Position numbers and translations under genes: made by a program
Assembly: GCA_905182305.1 (NCBI GenBank)
Contig: CAJJBB010000001.1
Coordinates: 103,326-167,325, forward strand
Length of the DNA: 64,000 nucleotides
Reading direction: 5' to 3'
From: Flavobacteria bacterium MS024-2A
Lineage (GTDB): Bacteria > Bacteroidota > Bacteroidia > Flavobacteriales > Flavobacteriaceae
Shown: positions 23,308 to 34,230 of the stretch, one piece after another
Layout of the letters: each line of letters opens with the position of its first letter
Numbering within the stretch: position 1 is the stretch's first letter
Notes under the pieces: generated by a model
Databases searched by the model: none
What the model was told of the DNA's origin: nothing
The model's input: only the letters and a program-made list of their open reading frames with translations

Positions 23308-24213
23308 ATGAAAAAAGTAATTTTTATTGTTTTATTAGTTTGCTTGATAGGAACCCAGGTTTCTATAGCTCAGGCTAACTTGTTAAACGCCAAAGTTCCT
23401 CAAGAAATTGGAATTCAAAACGAACAACAAGTAAAGGCTGATAATAATGACCCAATTGAGTATGGCTATGTTGATGATCGAGATATATTATGGTCAAAAA
23501 CTGTTTGGGAAGTAATAAACTTAGATGAACGTATTAACTTTCCTTATTATTATCCAAATAACAATAATGGTTATCTTTCTAGTGCTAGACAATCTTTATA
23601 TCGTGTTTTAATTGACAATATTGAATCTGGTGAAATTACTGAAATATATTCTGATGACTATTTTTCTGAAAAAATAACTTTTTCCGATTTACAAGAGAGT
23701 CTTGAGTCTAGAAAGCTTTCAGACGAAGGAATAGAGAAATCAAATCAAGGTGATGAAATTACTGATGATGATTATGATGTATATAAGATTCAGTCAGATA
23801 AAGTTATTCAATATCGTATTAAAGGGACTTGGTATGTAAACAAACGCTTAGGGGAATTAAAATACAGATTACTTGGAATAGCACCAGTTGCTCCAGATGT
23901 TTCAACCTTGAGTGATGGTCCAGAGGCTCAGGCAGATGCTCTAGTTCCATTATTCTGGATATGGTTTCCAGATGCACGTAAGGCTTTAAATAAGAATAAA
24001 GTATTTAATACAAGGAATTCTTCTCAACCAATTACATTTGATAACATGCTTAATTCTAGACGTTTTAATTCTTCTATTTATAAGGAAGAAAATGTTTATG
24101 AAGATCGTGAAGTGAAAGATTATATATATGAAGATGCATTACGTCAACTTCTTGAATCCAATCGTATCGAATCTGTAATTAGAGATTTTGAGCAAGATCT
24201 TTGGAATAATTAA
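23308..24213 (+). CDS. gldN: T9SS protein GldN
   Basis: DILWSKTVWEVINLDERINFPYYYP. Confidence 0.96.
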   Translation: MKKVIFIVLLVCLIGTQVSIAQANLLNAKVPQEIGIQNEQQVKADNNDPIEYGYVDDRDILWSKTVWEVINLDERINFPYYYPNNNNGYLSSARQSLYRVLIDNIESGEITEIYSDDYFSEKITFSDLQESLESRKLSDEGIEKSNQGDEITDDDYDVYKIQSDKVIQYRIKGTWYVNKRLGELKYRLLGIAPVAPDVSTLSDGPEAQADALVPLFWIWFPDARKALNKNKVFNTRNSSQPITFDNMLNSRRFNSSIYKEENVYEDREVKDYIYEDALRQLLESNRIESVIRDFEQDLWNN

Positions 24214-24235
24214 TATTTTATAAATAGATGAAATA

Positions 24236-24263
24236 AGCGCTTAGGGAAACCTTAGCGCTTTTT
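24236..24263 (+). terminator. Terminator downstream of gldN
   Basis: AGCGCTTAGGGAAACCTTAGCGCTTTTTTT hairpin with T-run. Confidence 0.8.
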
Positions 24264-24283
24264 TTATGGTATTTTTGAAGTAA

Positions 24284-25351
24284 ATGAAACACTCTATTAT
24301 TGTAGGTTTTGGATTAGCTGGGTTTCATTATGCCCAGCAGTTAAAGAAAACTAAAAAAGAATTTCTGATACTTGATAAAGGACAGAAAGGTGCAAGTAGA
24401 AATGCTGCAGGTGTATGCAATCCTACAGTTCTAAAACGTTATACCATGGCATGGGAAGCGATTCAGTTCCTTGAATATGCAATGCCTGTTTATAGAAAAA
24501 TTGAAGTTAAAGCAACACAACAATTTTTTTACCCCCATCCAATTCATCGTTATTTTTATTCTCCCTCAGAACAAAATAATTGGACCGTTGCAGCTCAATC
24601 CAGTAAGTTAAGTCGTTTTTTAGACCCGAATTTTAATTCAGAATCAATTCATGGGATAAAGCGTCAAAATGGATATGGTGTTGTTAAAGAAGTAGGCCGA
24701 TTAGCTATCAATAAAATGTTAGATCATTTTATTGATGATCTTCTTCCCTCTGAGTTACATAAGGAGGTATTTGATCCTACTGAACTTCAAATTTTATCAA
24801 AAAAAGTAATTTATAAAGGAATAGAAGCTAAACGAATTGTTTTCTGTGAGGGTTATGAATTAAAAAATAACAGCTGGTTTAATTATTTGCCGTTAATTGG
24901 GTCTAAAGGAGAATATTTAAAAATTGAAGCCCCTTTATTATCGCGTAAAAACATTATCAAAGGAAGTGTATTTATTACACCCTTTGAAGGAGATGAATTT
25001 TGGGTTGGGGCTACCTTTAATCCCCATGACAAAACAATATTACCCACAGAAAAAGGAAAAAAATGGCTCATTTCTAAATTAGAGACACTTATAAATGTTC
25101 CTTACAAGGTTGTTGACCATGCCGCTCAAATTAGACCCACTGTTATAGATCGTCGTCCACTTCTAGGGAGGCATCCTACTCTTAAAAACCTATATATTTT
25201 TAATGGTTTAGGAACTCGCGGTGTAATGATGGCACCTTTACTTTCAAAGTGGTTATATGATTTTATAGAATTGAAAAAACAATTACCCGAAGCGGTAGCT
25301 ATTAACCGTTTTGAATCCTATTTTTGCAATTCAAAAAAAGAAAATGTTTAA
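24284..25351 (+). CDS. FAD-dependent oxidoreductase (DAO family)
   Basis: IIVGFGLAGFHYAQQLKKTKKEFLILDKG; IFNGLGTRGVMMAPLLS. Confidence 0.85.
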   Translation: MKHSIIVGFGLAGFHYAQQLKKTKKEFLILDKGQKGASRNAAGVCNPTVLKRYTMAWEAIQFLEYAMPVYRKIEVKATQQFFYPHPIHRYFYSPSEQNNWTVAAQSSKLSRFLDPNFNSESIHGIKRQNGYGVVKEVGRLAINKMLDHFIDDLLPSELHKEVFDPTELQILSKKVIYKGIEAKRIVFCEGYELKNNSWFNYLPLIGSKGEYLKIEAPLLSRKNIIKGSVFITPFEGDEFWVGATFNPHDKTILPTEKGKKWLISKLETLINVPYKVVDHAAQIRPTVIDRRPLLGRHPTLKNLYIFNGLGTRGVMMAPLLSKWLYDFIELKKQLPEAVAINRFESYFCNSKKENV

Positions 25352-27246
25352 CGCACACAATATTACCGTCAGTTTTGGGGGAGAAACCCTTTTTGATTCT
25401 CTTTCTTTTCGACTTGGGAAAGGAGATCGTGTCGGTTTGATTGGAAAAAATGGCGCCGGAAAGTCAACACTTCTTAAGTTGATGGCCAAGGAAAATAGCC
25501 CAACATCTGGATCTTTTGCACTTGAAAAGAATTGTCAAATTGGTTACCTCGCACAGGATCTGGATTTCGAAAATGGAAGAACTGTTTTGGAAGAAGCTTA
25601 TTTGGCTTTTGAAGAAATAATGAAAGTGGAGAAACGACAAGAAGCGATTCACAAAATAATGGAGGAAACTCAAGATTTTGAGAGTCCATCATATTTAGAT
25701 ATTTTGGATGAGTTAAACGAATTGAATACTCGTTATGAAATGATAGGAGGATATCACTATCAGGCACAAACCGAAAAAATATTACTTGGGCTGGGGTTCT
25801 CTATAATTGATTTAAACGCTGCTACCGATACTTTTTCAGGAGGTTGGCGAATGCGAATTGAATTAGCTAAACTACTCTTAAAAGACAACGATATTCTTTT
25901 ATTAGATGAGCCAACAAATCACTTAGATATAGAATCAATTATTTGGTTAGAGCAATTTCTTAAAAAGTATAAAGGTGCTTTGGTAATGGTCTCCCATGAC
26001 AGGATGTTTTTAGACCAGGTAACGAACAGAACTATTGAAATTATACATCAGCGCCTTTTTGACTTCAAGAAGCCTTATTCGCAATATATGGTGCTTAGAG
26101 ATGAGTTAAGAGCACAGCAGCAAGCGGCACAAAAAAATCAAGAGAAGCAAATACAACAAACTGAAAAGCTTATTGAACGTTTTAGGGCTAAAGCGTCGAA
26201 AGCAAGTATGGCTCAATCGCTTATTAAAAAGCTTGATAAAATTGATCGTATTGAAATTGATCCAGAAGAAAACAGAAAAATGAAGTTTGAATTTGGCATC
26301 TCACATCAGCCAGGAAAAATTATCCTTGAAACTGATAAAATTTCCAAAGCCTATGGTGATAAACAAGTATTAAGTGATGTTGATATTGAAGTTGTAAGAG
26401 GAGAGAAAATTGCTTTTGTAGGACAAAATGGACAGGGAAAATCGACCTTAGCTAAAATTATTGTTGATGAAATTTCCTATGAGGGAAAAGTGAAATTAGG
26501 ACATAATGTACAGTTGGGTTATTTTGCTCAAAATCAATCAACGTATCTAGATGGAAGTAAAACCGTTTTACAATCCGCAGAGGATTCTGCAACTCCAGAA
26601 AACCGAACAAAAGTTAGAGATTTATTAGGTTCTTTTTTATTTCAAGGAGAGGTTGTAGAGAAAAAAGTAAGTGTACTCTCAGGAGGGGAACGTAACCGTC
26701 TAGCTCTTTGTAAATTATTACTTCAGCCTTTTAATGTATTGATTATGGATGAGCCTACAAATCATCTTAGATATTGCATCCAAGAATGTACTAAAACAGG
26801 CTTTAAAAAATTTCAAAGGAACCCTTATTTTGGTTTCTCATGATAGAGATTTTGTCCAAGGCTTATGTGAAAAAGTAATTTCATTTAAAGAGCGTGAGGT
26901 GAAACCTTTTTTAGGTGATATCAATGCTTATTTAGAATTTCAAAAATTATCATCACTTAAGGAATTAGAAAAAAAAACTCCTAAGCCACGGCTAGAAAAG
27001 AAAGAAAATGATCCTGATAAATATGAAAAGCAGAAGGAAACTCGCGCTGCACAACAAAAATTAGAAAAAACAGAAAAAAGAATTGCCCGTCTTGAAAAAG
27101 AAATTAAAGAAATTGATTTCGAATTACAGATTAATTATGACCAGACCATCGCGCAGCCGAACTTTTTTGATGAATATCAAGCCAAAAAGAAAACTCTTGA
27201 AGACTTGATGATTTCGTGGGAAAAACTTCAAATAGAATTAGAGTGA
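25344..27246 (+). CDS. ABC-F family ATP-binding protein, interrupted by a frameshift near 26769
   Basis: Two ABC domains; MDEPTNHL in frame 1 continues as DIASKNVLKQALKNFKGTLILVSHDRDF in frame 2. CATCTTAGATATT needs removal of one A. Confidence 0.93.
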
Positions 27247-27250
27247 TCTA

Positions 27251-27430
27251 ATGGGTATGGAAGAACACTTTTTTGATTGTCCTAAATGTTGGGAAACCAT
27301 TTCGATGCTTTTCGATCCTAGCCTAAAAAACAGCCAATATTTTGAAGATTGTGAAGTATGTTGCCAGCCTCTAGAAATTATATACCAAAGAGATGCTGAG
27401 GGATCTGTTTTTATTGAAGTACTTCAATGA
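27251..27430 (+). CDS. CPXCG motif-containing cysteine-rich small protein (59 aa, absent from ORF track)
   Basis: MGMEEHFFDCPKCWETISMLFDPSLKNSQYFEDCEVCCQPLEIIYQRDAEGSVFIEVLQ*. Confidence 0.8.
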   Translation: MGMEEHFFDCPKCWETISMLFDPSLKNSQYFEDCEVCCQPLEIIYQRDAEGSVFIEVLQ

Positions 27431-27434
27431 AAAT

Positions 27435-28385
27435 TTAAATAGCTACAGAACTTTCAATGGCTTGTAAATAACGTTCTGCATCTAGTGCAGCCATACAACC
27501 TGTTCCAGCCGCGGTTACTGCTTGACGGTATTCTTTATCTTGGACATCTCCAGAGGCAAAAACCCCAGGCAAGTTTGTATCCGTAGTTTTTCCTTTGGTT
27601 ATTAAATATCCAGCATCGTCCATATTAAGTTGTCCTTTAAAAATATCAGTATTAGGTTTATGACCAATAGCAATGAATAAACCCGTAATAGGTATTTCCT
27701 CTTTAGTTCCGGTGGTATTATTTCTCATACGTAATCCTTCTACTACTTGTTCTCCAAGCACTTCATCTATCTCTGTGTTATACTTTAAATCAATATTGGG
27801 AGTATTGGTGACCCGGTGTTGCATAACCTTTGAAGCTCGCATTTGTTCTTTTCGAACTAACATGGTAACTTTTGAACATATTTTGGCTAAATAGGTAGCT
27901 TCTTCTGCTGCAGTATCACCTCCACCAACAATAGCAACCTCTTGTCCTTTATAGAAAAAACCATCACAAACAGCACAAGCAGAAACTCCACCTCCTCTTA
28001 GTCTTTGTTCACTAGGAAGCCCTAAATATTTTGCAGTTGCTCCAGTACTAATAATAATTGTTTGTGCTTGAATTTCAGTTCCATCTTCAGTAAAAGCTTT
28101 ATGCATTCCACCTTTTTTTGTAGAAAATTCTACCTTATTAATAAAGCCAATTCGAACTTCAGTTCCAAAGCGTTCTGCTTGGTTCTGAAGCTGAACCATC
28201 ATGGTAGGACCATCAATTCCATCGGGATATCCTGGGAAGTTATCTACCTCTGTAGTTGTAGTTAATTGTCCTCCTGGTTCCATTCCTGTATAAAGAACAG
28301 GCTTTAAATCAGCGCGAGCCGCGTAGATAGCTGCAGTATAACCGGCAGGTCCACTTCCAATAATTAGGGTCTTAAGCGTTTCCAT
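27435..28385 (-). CDS. trxB: Thioredoxin-disulfide reductase
   Basis: IIGSGPAGYTAAIYAARADLKPVLYTG; CAVCDG redox motif. Confidence 0.98.
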   Translation of the reverse strand: METLKTLIIGSGPAGYTAAIYAARADLKPVLYTGMEPGGQLTTTTEVDNFPGYPDGIDGPTMMVQLQNQAERFGTEVRIGFINKVEFSTKKGGMHKAFTEDGTEIQAQTIIISTGATAKYLGLPSEQRLRGGGVSACAVCDGFFYKGQEVAIVGGGDTAAEEATYLAKICSKVTMLVRKEQMRASKVMQHRVTNTPNIDLKYNTEIDEVLGEQVVEGLRMRNNTTGTKEEIPITGLFIAIGHKPNTDIFKGQLNMDDAGYLITKGKTTDTNLPGVFASGDVQDKEYRQAVTAAGTGCMAALDAERYLQAIESSVAI

Positions 28386-28470
28386 AATAAATTCAATATT
28401 TTGATCAAATGTAAAGGATATAATTTAGTCGTATCTTGGATTTTAATCAGTTTTTTTAATAAACTTATCA

Positions 28471-29208
28471 ATGATTTCTTTTTTAAAATGTACGCTACCT
28501 TTTCTTCTTTTATTGGTGGCCTGTAAGGATATAAATGATAAAAAAGTAGAAGAAATTATTAACAAATCAATCGAAGTTTCAGGGTTTAACACCAATGAAA
28601 TTGATATTACTTTTGATTTTAGAGCTTACCATTATGAGTTTTTTAGAAAAGACTATAATTTTACTTACGCACGAACTACTATTAAGGATGATAAGAAAAT
28701 AAGAGACGAATTGTCATCAACTAAAGGCTTAAAACGTTTTATTGATTCTGTACCTGAATCACTTACTGATAGTCTAGCAGTGGTATATTCAAATTCACTT
28801 AATTCTGTAATGTATTTTTTTCAACTCCCAAAACCACTCCTAGATGGTGCAGTTCACTCTGAGTTATTAGATGAAATTAAAATAGAAGAAGCAACCTACT
28901 GGACAATAAAAGTTTATTTTTCTGAAGAAGGAGGCGGCGAGGATTATCAAGACGAATACAGGTATTGGATTAATCAAGACACCTATGAAATTGATTACTT
29001 AGCCTATAATTATACTACTGAAGGAGGTGGAATTAGATTTCGAAAAGCAATAAACAAGAAACGCGTAAAAGGAATCTTGTTTCAAGATTACCAAAACTTT
29101 AGTCCCTCAAACAAGTTTGAACCACTTGACAGTCTTCCTCAAATTTATGAAGACGGTTTACTCTCACAAATTTCATTGATTGAAAATAAAAACATAATCG
29201 TTCAATAG
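28471..29208 (+). CDS. DUF6503-like lipoprotein
   Basis: Lipoprotein signal plus NKSIEVSG...DFRAYHYEFFRKDYNFTY, typical of flavobacterial DUF6503 proteins. Confidence 0.6.
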   Translation: MISFLKCTLPFLLLLVACKDINDKKVEEIINKSIEVSGFNTNEIDITFDFRAYHYEFFRKDYNFTYARTTIKDDKKIRDELSSTKGLKRFIDSVPESLTDSLAVVYSNSLNSVMYFFQLPKPLLDGAVHSELLDEIKIEEATYWTIKVYFSEEGGGEDYQDEYRYWINQDTYEIDYLAYNYTTEGGGIRFRKAINKKRVKGILFQDYQNFSPSNKFEPLDSLPQIYEDGLLSQISLIENKNIIVQ

Positions 29209-29211
29209 CAT

Positions 29212-31056
29212 TTAAACTTCTGCTGTATCAAAAATATCTTCTTTTATGATCCAAGATCTACAATCTTTAAAAGACTCAAAAGTATGTTCTTGAGGTATTA
29301 AGGTATTAAGAATTCCAATACTTTTCATTAACAATTTTGGTTGGGACTGAATTCCAACCATAAAACAAACAATATTTTTTTCATTTAATTCCATTAAAAC
29401 ATCTTCTAGAGCAAAAAGTCCAGATTGGTCAATGTAGGGTACACGATCCATTCTAATGATGAGTATTTTTGCTTCTTTAGGGATTTGTTTTGAAACATTT
29501 ATAAAATCAGATGTGAAACCAAAAAATAAAGGACCATTCAGGTGTTTAATAAAAACATTTTCTAAAAAAAGATTACTAAGTAATTTTTCATCTTTCCAGG
29601 CCTTTTCTTTAGTTACCGATATAACTTTGGCATCGTCATTTGATATATCTCCCATTTTTTTCATAAAGAAAAGAGCGGCTAAAACTAAGCCAATTCCAAC
29701 AGCATAAACCAAATTCCAAAACACAGATAATAATAAAACAACCAACATGATTAAAATTTCTGTTTTAGGTATTTTATTCAAGGCCTTTAATCCTTTATAA
29801 TCAATCACTCCGATTCCAACAGTAACAAGTATACCTGCTAAAACAGCTGCAGGAATTTGAGAAGCTAATGGACTAAGAACTAAAAGAATAAGTAAAAGTG
29901 CTAAAGAAGCTACCATTCCAGAAATAGGAGTTTTCCCACCCGCTTGAATATTTACAACGGTTCTAATAGTTGCTCCTGCACCAGGTAATCCGCCAAATAA
30001 AGAACCTATGGAATTTCCTATTCCTTGACCAATTAACTCTTTATTTGGAAGGTGTCTGGTCTTGGTAAGGTTATCTGCAACCACAGAGGTTAGTAATGAA
30101 TCAATTGCCCCCAATAATGCTAATGTAAGAGCTGTTCCTATGTAAGGAATTATTTGAAAGAAGCTAAATTTTGAAAAAATTCCTAATTGAAATTGAGGAA
30201 ATCCACTTGGAATTTTTTGAATAGGAAGATAATTAACATTAAGAATAATAGCCATTCCAGTAACCACAAATAAAGCAACCAATGTGCTAGGGATAGCAGT
30301 AGTAATTTTCTTAAAACCATAAATTATGAAGATAGTGCTGAGAGCTAAAATAACTTCAATCCAATTAATTTCTCCTAATGCTCTAGGTAATGTTTTAAAG
30401 GTTCCAATAACACCTGAAGCATTATTTTTAGCTAAACTTTGTGCTTCTTCATAAATAGTTGTTTGATCAATTTCTTTGGCACGTTTAATAGTTTCTTCAA
30501 AGTTTTCTAATACTAATAAACCTTCATTGGTTTCTTCAACAAGTATTTTTTCTAATAAATGTTCTTCTGCTAAAGGCTTGAATTGCTCTATAAGTTGAAT
30601 GTCATTTTTCACCTCATACCCTAAAATAGGAAGACATTGTGTAATCAAAATAATGACACCAATAGCAGTCATAAAACCTGAAACTACAGGATATGGAATA
30701 TATTTAATATATTTTCCAAAGCCTAAGACTCCCAAAGTTATTTGAAATAAGCCACTTAATAAAAAGACCATTAAGATGTAGGGTAATGCCTGCTCTACAG
30801 AACCATTATTAGCACCAATAATCCCAGCGATAACCACCATGCTAACAGCTGTCATTGGAGCAGTAGGACCTGAAATCTGTGTTGGAGTTCCGCCAAATAA
30901 TGCGGCAAAAAAGCCAAGAAAAATAGCACCATATAATCCCGCACTTGGTCCAAGCCCTGAACTTACTCCGAAAGCAAGTGCTAATGGAAGGGCAACAATA
31001 CCTGCAGTTAGACCTCCTAAGAGATCTCCTTTAATGTTTAAGAAATATTTTTTCAA
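29212..31056 (-). CDS. SulP family anion transporter with STAS domain (second, longer paralogue)
   Basis: GDLLGGLTAGIVALPLALAFGVSSGLGPSAGLYGAI; insert at about aa 155-220; STAS RMDRVPYIDQSGLFALEDVL. Confidence 0.9.
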   Translation of the reverse strand: MKKYFLNIKGDLLGGLTAGIVALPLALAFGVSSGLGPSAGLYGAIFLGFFAALFGGTPTQISGPTAPMTAVSMVVIAGIIGANNGSVEQALPYILMVFLLSGLFQITLGVLGFGKYIKYIPYPVVSGFMTAIGVIILITQCLPILGYEVKNDIQLIEQFKPLAEEHLLEKILVEETNEGLLVLENFEETIKRAKEIDQTTIYEEAQSLAKNNASGVIGTFKTLPRALGEINWIEVILALSTIFIIYGFKKITTAIPSTLVALFVVTGMAIILNVNYLPIQKIPSGFPQFQLGIFSKFSFFQIIPYIGTALTLALLGAIDSLLTSVVADNLTKTRHLPNKELIGQGIGNSIGSLFGGLPGAGATIRTVVNIQAGGKTPISGMVASLALLLILLVLSPLASQIPAAVLAGILVTVGIGVIDYKGLKALNKIPKTEILIMLVVLLLSVFWNLVYAVGIGLVLAALFFMKKMGDISNDDAKVISVTKEKAWKDEKLLSNLFLENVFIKHLNGPLFFGFTSDFINVSKQIPKEAKILIIRMDRVPYIDQSGLFALEDVLMELNEKNIVCFMVGIQSQPKLLMKSIGILNTLIPQEHTFESFKDCRSWIIKEDIFDTAEV

Positions 31057-31118
31057 TTGAATGTATTTTTAATCCTTTTGTATGAGGATGTTAATTTAAT
31101 TTTAATGAGTGAATTAAA

Positions 31119-31427
31119 TTAACAAACCTGGGGAGGAGGACTAAAGCTGTTAAGAAATACTGATTGATAATTTTTAGTGAGAGTATGTATTAATATTTGA
31201 CATGAATCAATTTTTGCGTGATTAAGATAAATAGATTCTTCAAAAATTTTTTTTTCAGTCTCTTTTTCCTCTGATTCATGATCACCCTCTAGATTAACTA
31301 TGGTAATAGAACTTTCAATTAAATCATTACCTAATAGAGTTAATGATGGCAATAAAATGCCAAGACTAATATGAAATAATAATAAGTAAAATAAAGATTT
31401 AAACACTTTGATGTATTTGTTATACAA
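31119..31427 (-). CDS. Small hypothetical protein ending in SPPPQVC
   Basis: 102 aa, one N-terminal TM, proline-rich C-terminus; upstream of the SulP gene. Confidence 0.5.
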   Translation of the reverse strand: MYNKYIKVFKSLFYLLLFHISLGILLPSLTLLGNDLIESSITIVNLEGDHESEEKETEKKIFEESIYLNHAKIDSCQILIHTLTKNYQSVFLNSFSPPPQVC

Positions 31428-31525
31428 TGATACTTATGATTTTTCAATATTAAAAGAAAATTACTTGAATTCAAAAACTTTACTGAAAGAAACCTTAAAT
31501 TTGTTATTCGCATTAATTTTATAGG

Positions 31526-33457
31526 ATGACAGACAAGTTAAAGAAGTCTTTATTACAGTATAAAGCTCCTGGTATTTTTGAAGAAACACGGTATGAAAAA
31601 TTACATAATGTAATTGTAAAATCTTCCACAGAAGGTTCAAAATTAATAGCCAATAGTATTGCACTATTAATAAAAGAAAAACAAGACCAAAATCAAATGT
31701 GTGTTTTAGGCCTTGCAACTGGATCAAGCCCCCTAAGTGTATATAGAGAATTGGTTAGGTTACATAAGGAAGAAAATCTTAGTTTTGAAAACGTTATCTC
31801 TTTCAATTTAGACGAATATTATCCATTGGTTAAAGAAGATGTTCAGAGTTATCATTATTTCATGCACTCAAATTTATTCGATCATGTCAATATAAAACCT
31901 GAAAATATAAATATTCCAAGCGGAGAAGTTTCTCCTGAAAAACTTAGAAAATCATGTATTTCTTATGAGAATAAAATAAAATCTGCAGGAGGTATTGATC
32001 TACAAATTTTAGGAATAGGAACTAATGGACATATTGGATTTAACGAGCCTGGTTCCCATTTAAACTCAGAAACACGTACCATAACACTTGATCATCTTAC
32101 GCGTTTTGATGCAGCTCCTGCTTTTCAGGGGATTGAAAATGTACCTAGAAAAGCAGTTACTATGGGTATTCAAACCATTTTAAATTCAAAGAGAGTCCTT
32201 TTAATGGCCTGGGGATCTTATAAAGCCGAGATTATACAAAAGGCTATTGAAGGAGAGATATCTTGCTTTATACCTACAACATACTTACAACACCACAAAA
32301 ATACCACTTTAGTTATTGATAATGAGGCTGCTTCTGAACTTACTCGAATCAAAACCCCATGGTTGGTAACTTCGTGTGAATGGAACGAGGCGAATCGCTC
32401 CAAAGCAATTTTATGGCTTTGCGAAACAACAAAGAAGTCTATTTTAAAATTAACAGATGAAGATTATAATCAACATGGGATGTCGGATTTATTGGCTCAA
32501 CATGGTTCGGCATATGATCTGAATATTGAAATGTTTAATAAATTACAACGTTCCATTTCAGGTTGGCCTGGCGGAAAGCCCAATGCCGATGATAAATACA
32601 GACCTGAACGAGCACAACCAGCTTCTAAAAAGGTTATTATTTTTAGTCCACACCCCGATGATGATGTAATCTCAATGGGAGGAACCTTTGACCGTTTAGT
32701 GTCTCAAGGTCACGAGGTTCATATTGTTTATCAAACGTCAGGGAATATCGCAGTTTCTGATCAAAATGCTTTAAAATATCTTGAGGTTACTTCTGATTTT
32801 ATAAGCTCAAAAGAGAATGAATCCATAGGAAAATTAATTAAGGCTTTTGAAGTGATAAATCCACAGAAACCTGCACCTAGATCCATTTGTGATTTGAAAG
32901 GGAGTATTAGAAAAAGAGAATCTTTGGGCGCTACAAGGTATATGGGAATTCCAGATTCACAAGTTCATTTTATGAATCTTCCATTTTATGAAACAGGCAT
33001 GATTGCTAAAAATCCTGTTTCAAAGTTAGATATTGATCTTACAGTAGCTTTAATTGAAAAAATAAAGCCCCATCAAATTTATGCTGCTGGAGATTTAGCA
33101 GATCCTCATGGGACCCACCGGGTGTGTTTAGATATAGTTTTTGAATCACTTAAAATTCTTAAACCTAAAAAATTTATGGATGATTGCTGGGTATGGTTAT
33201 ATAGAGGTGCTTGGCATGAGTGGGATATTCATGAAATTGAAATGGCTGTTCCGATGAGTCCAGATCAGGTTTTACGAAAACGAAAAGCTATTTTTTATCA
33301 TCAATCTCAAAAAGATGGGGTTATGTTTCAAGGAAATGATCACAGAGAGTTTTGGATTCGTGCCGAAGAAAGAAATACTGCAACTGCCAAAAAATATCAA
33401 GCATTGGGGTTAGCAGAATATGCAGCAATAGAGGCCTTCAGGCGATATTTTTACTAG
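31526..33457 (+). CDS. nagB: Glucosamine-6-phosphate deaminase fused to a PIG-L/LmbE-like deacetylase domain
   Basis: N-terminal LGLATGSSPLSVYRELVRLHKEENLSF...IGTNGHIGFNEPGS (NagB); C-terminal FSPHPDDDVISMGGTFDRL (PIG-L). Confidence 0.9.
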   Translation: MTDKLKKSLLQYKAPGIFEETRYEKLHNVIVKSSTEGSKLIANSIALLIKEKQDQNQMCVLGLATGSSPLSVYRELVRLHKEENLSFENVISFNLDEYYPLVKEDVQSYHYFMHSNLFDHVNIKPENINIPSGEVSPEKLRKSCISYENKIKSAGGIDLQILGIGTNGHIGFNEPGSHLNSETRTITLDHLTRFDAAPAFQGIENVPRKAVTMGIQTILNSKRVLLMAWGSYKAEIIQKAIEGEISCFIPTTYLQHHKNTTLVIDNEAASELTRIKTPWLVTSCEWNEANRSKAILWLCETTKKSILKLTDEDYNQHGMSDLLAQHGSAYDLNIEMFNKLQRSISGWPGGKPNADDKYRPERAQPASKKVIIFSPHPDDDVISMGGTFDRLVSQGHEVHIVYQTSGNIAVSDQNALKYLEVTSDFISSKENESIGKLIKAFEVINPQKPAPRSICDLKGSIRKRESLGATRYMGIPDSQVHFMNLPFYETGMIAKNPVSKLDIDLTVALIEKIKPHQIYAAGDLADPHGTHRVCLDIVFESLKILKPKKFMDDCWVWLYRGAWHEWDIHEIEMAVPMSPDQVLRKRKAIFYHQSQKDGVMFQGNDHREFWIRAEERNTATAKKYQALGLAEYAAIEAFRRYFY

Positions 33458-34197
33458 TTAAAAGAAGTAATTTCATACTTATAAGCAGCTCTTAAATATT
33501 TAATTTTTCCTAGAGAATCAACAAAATAACTCTTACGAGTTTTATTCAAAAAAAGGCCTGTTTTATTTTCAACACTTTCATTGATGATAAGACTTATTCT
33601 TCCATCATGGTTTACTTGTGTTGCCTCTAACATAAAATTTTCTTCATTAAAATAGTAATGCCAAATGTCAGCAGTTGGGTCGTAGGGATATGATACTTTT
33701 AGACTATGTACAGAAATACTATCTAAAAGAGTTACTAAGCCAATATACTCTAGCCTTGCGTTAGAATCTACTAATTTATAGGGTTGCCAAAACACATACA
33801 GAGCTCCTTTAGTATTATCATATGCTTGAGCTACTTCTTGAGAATCCAAAACCATTTGGTCATTTTTAAAGAGTTCAATTTTTTCCTCTTGGAGGAGTGC
33901 AACATAATGATCGTCAACATTAACCCATTCCATTTTTGTAGAGGAAGGATTCCAGGTATGTTTTATTTTTTGATTAATTTCATTTTCCAACTTTCCAATA
34001 GAATCATAAAGTTCTATATTTTTCAAATAACTAATTTCAGATACCTTGCTCCACGCTTTTTTTCCACCATGGGCCACCAAACTTTTTTCCAGAAGATTTG
34101 AAGCATTAATTTTTTGGGCGCAAGAATGATTTAAAAGAAAAATACAAGATAATCCTATGAATTTGGCTGAAAAAAGAAAAAAGGACAAACGATTCAA
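33454..34197 (-). CDS. Secreted DUF6503-like protein
   Basis: LLEKSLVAHGGKKAWSKVSEISYLKNI; similar layout to 28471-29208. Confidence 0.55.
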   Translation of the reverse strand: MNRLSFFLFSAKFIGLSCIFLLNHSCAQKINASNLLEKSLVAHGGKKAWSKVSEISYLKNIELYDSIGKLENEINQKIKHTWNPSSTKMEWVNVDDHYVALLQEEKIELFKNDQMVLDSQEVAQAYDNTKGALYVFWQPYKLVDSNARLEYIGLVTLLDSISVHSLKVSYPYDPTADIWHYYFNEENFMLEATQVNHDGRISLIINESVENKTGLFLNKTRKSYFVDSLGKIKYLRAAYKYEITSFN

Positions 34198-34230
34198 TTT
34201 ATTTGTATTTTAGGTTAAAAATAACATTCT

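Noticed and set aside
19638-24213. gldKLMN as a novel secretion locus
   Set aside because: Standard, well-described type IX secretion/gliding core with normal gene order.
25464-25767. Minus-strand ORFs in the ABC-F gene
   Set aside because: Antisense to a conserved ABC ATPase.
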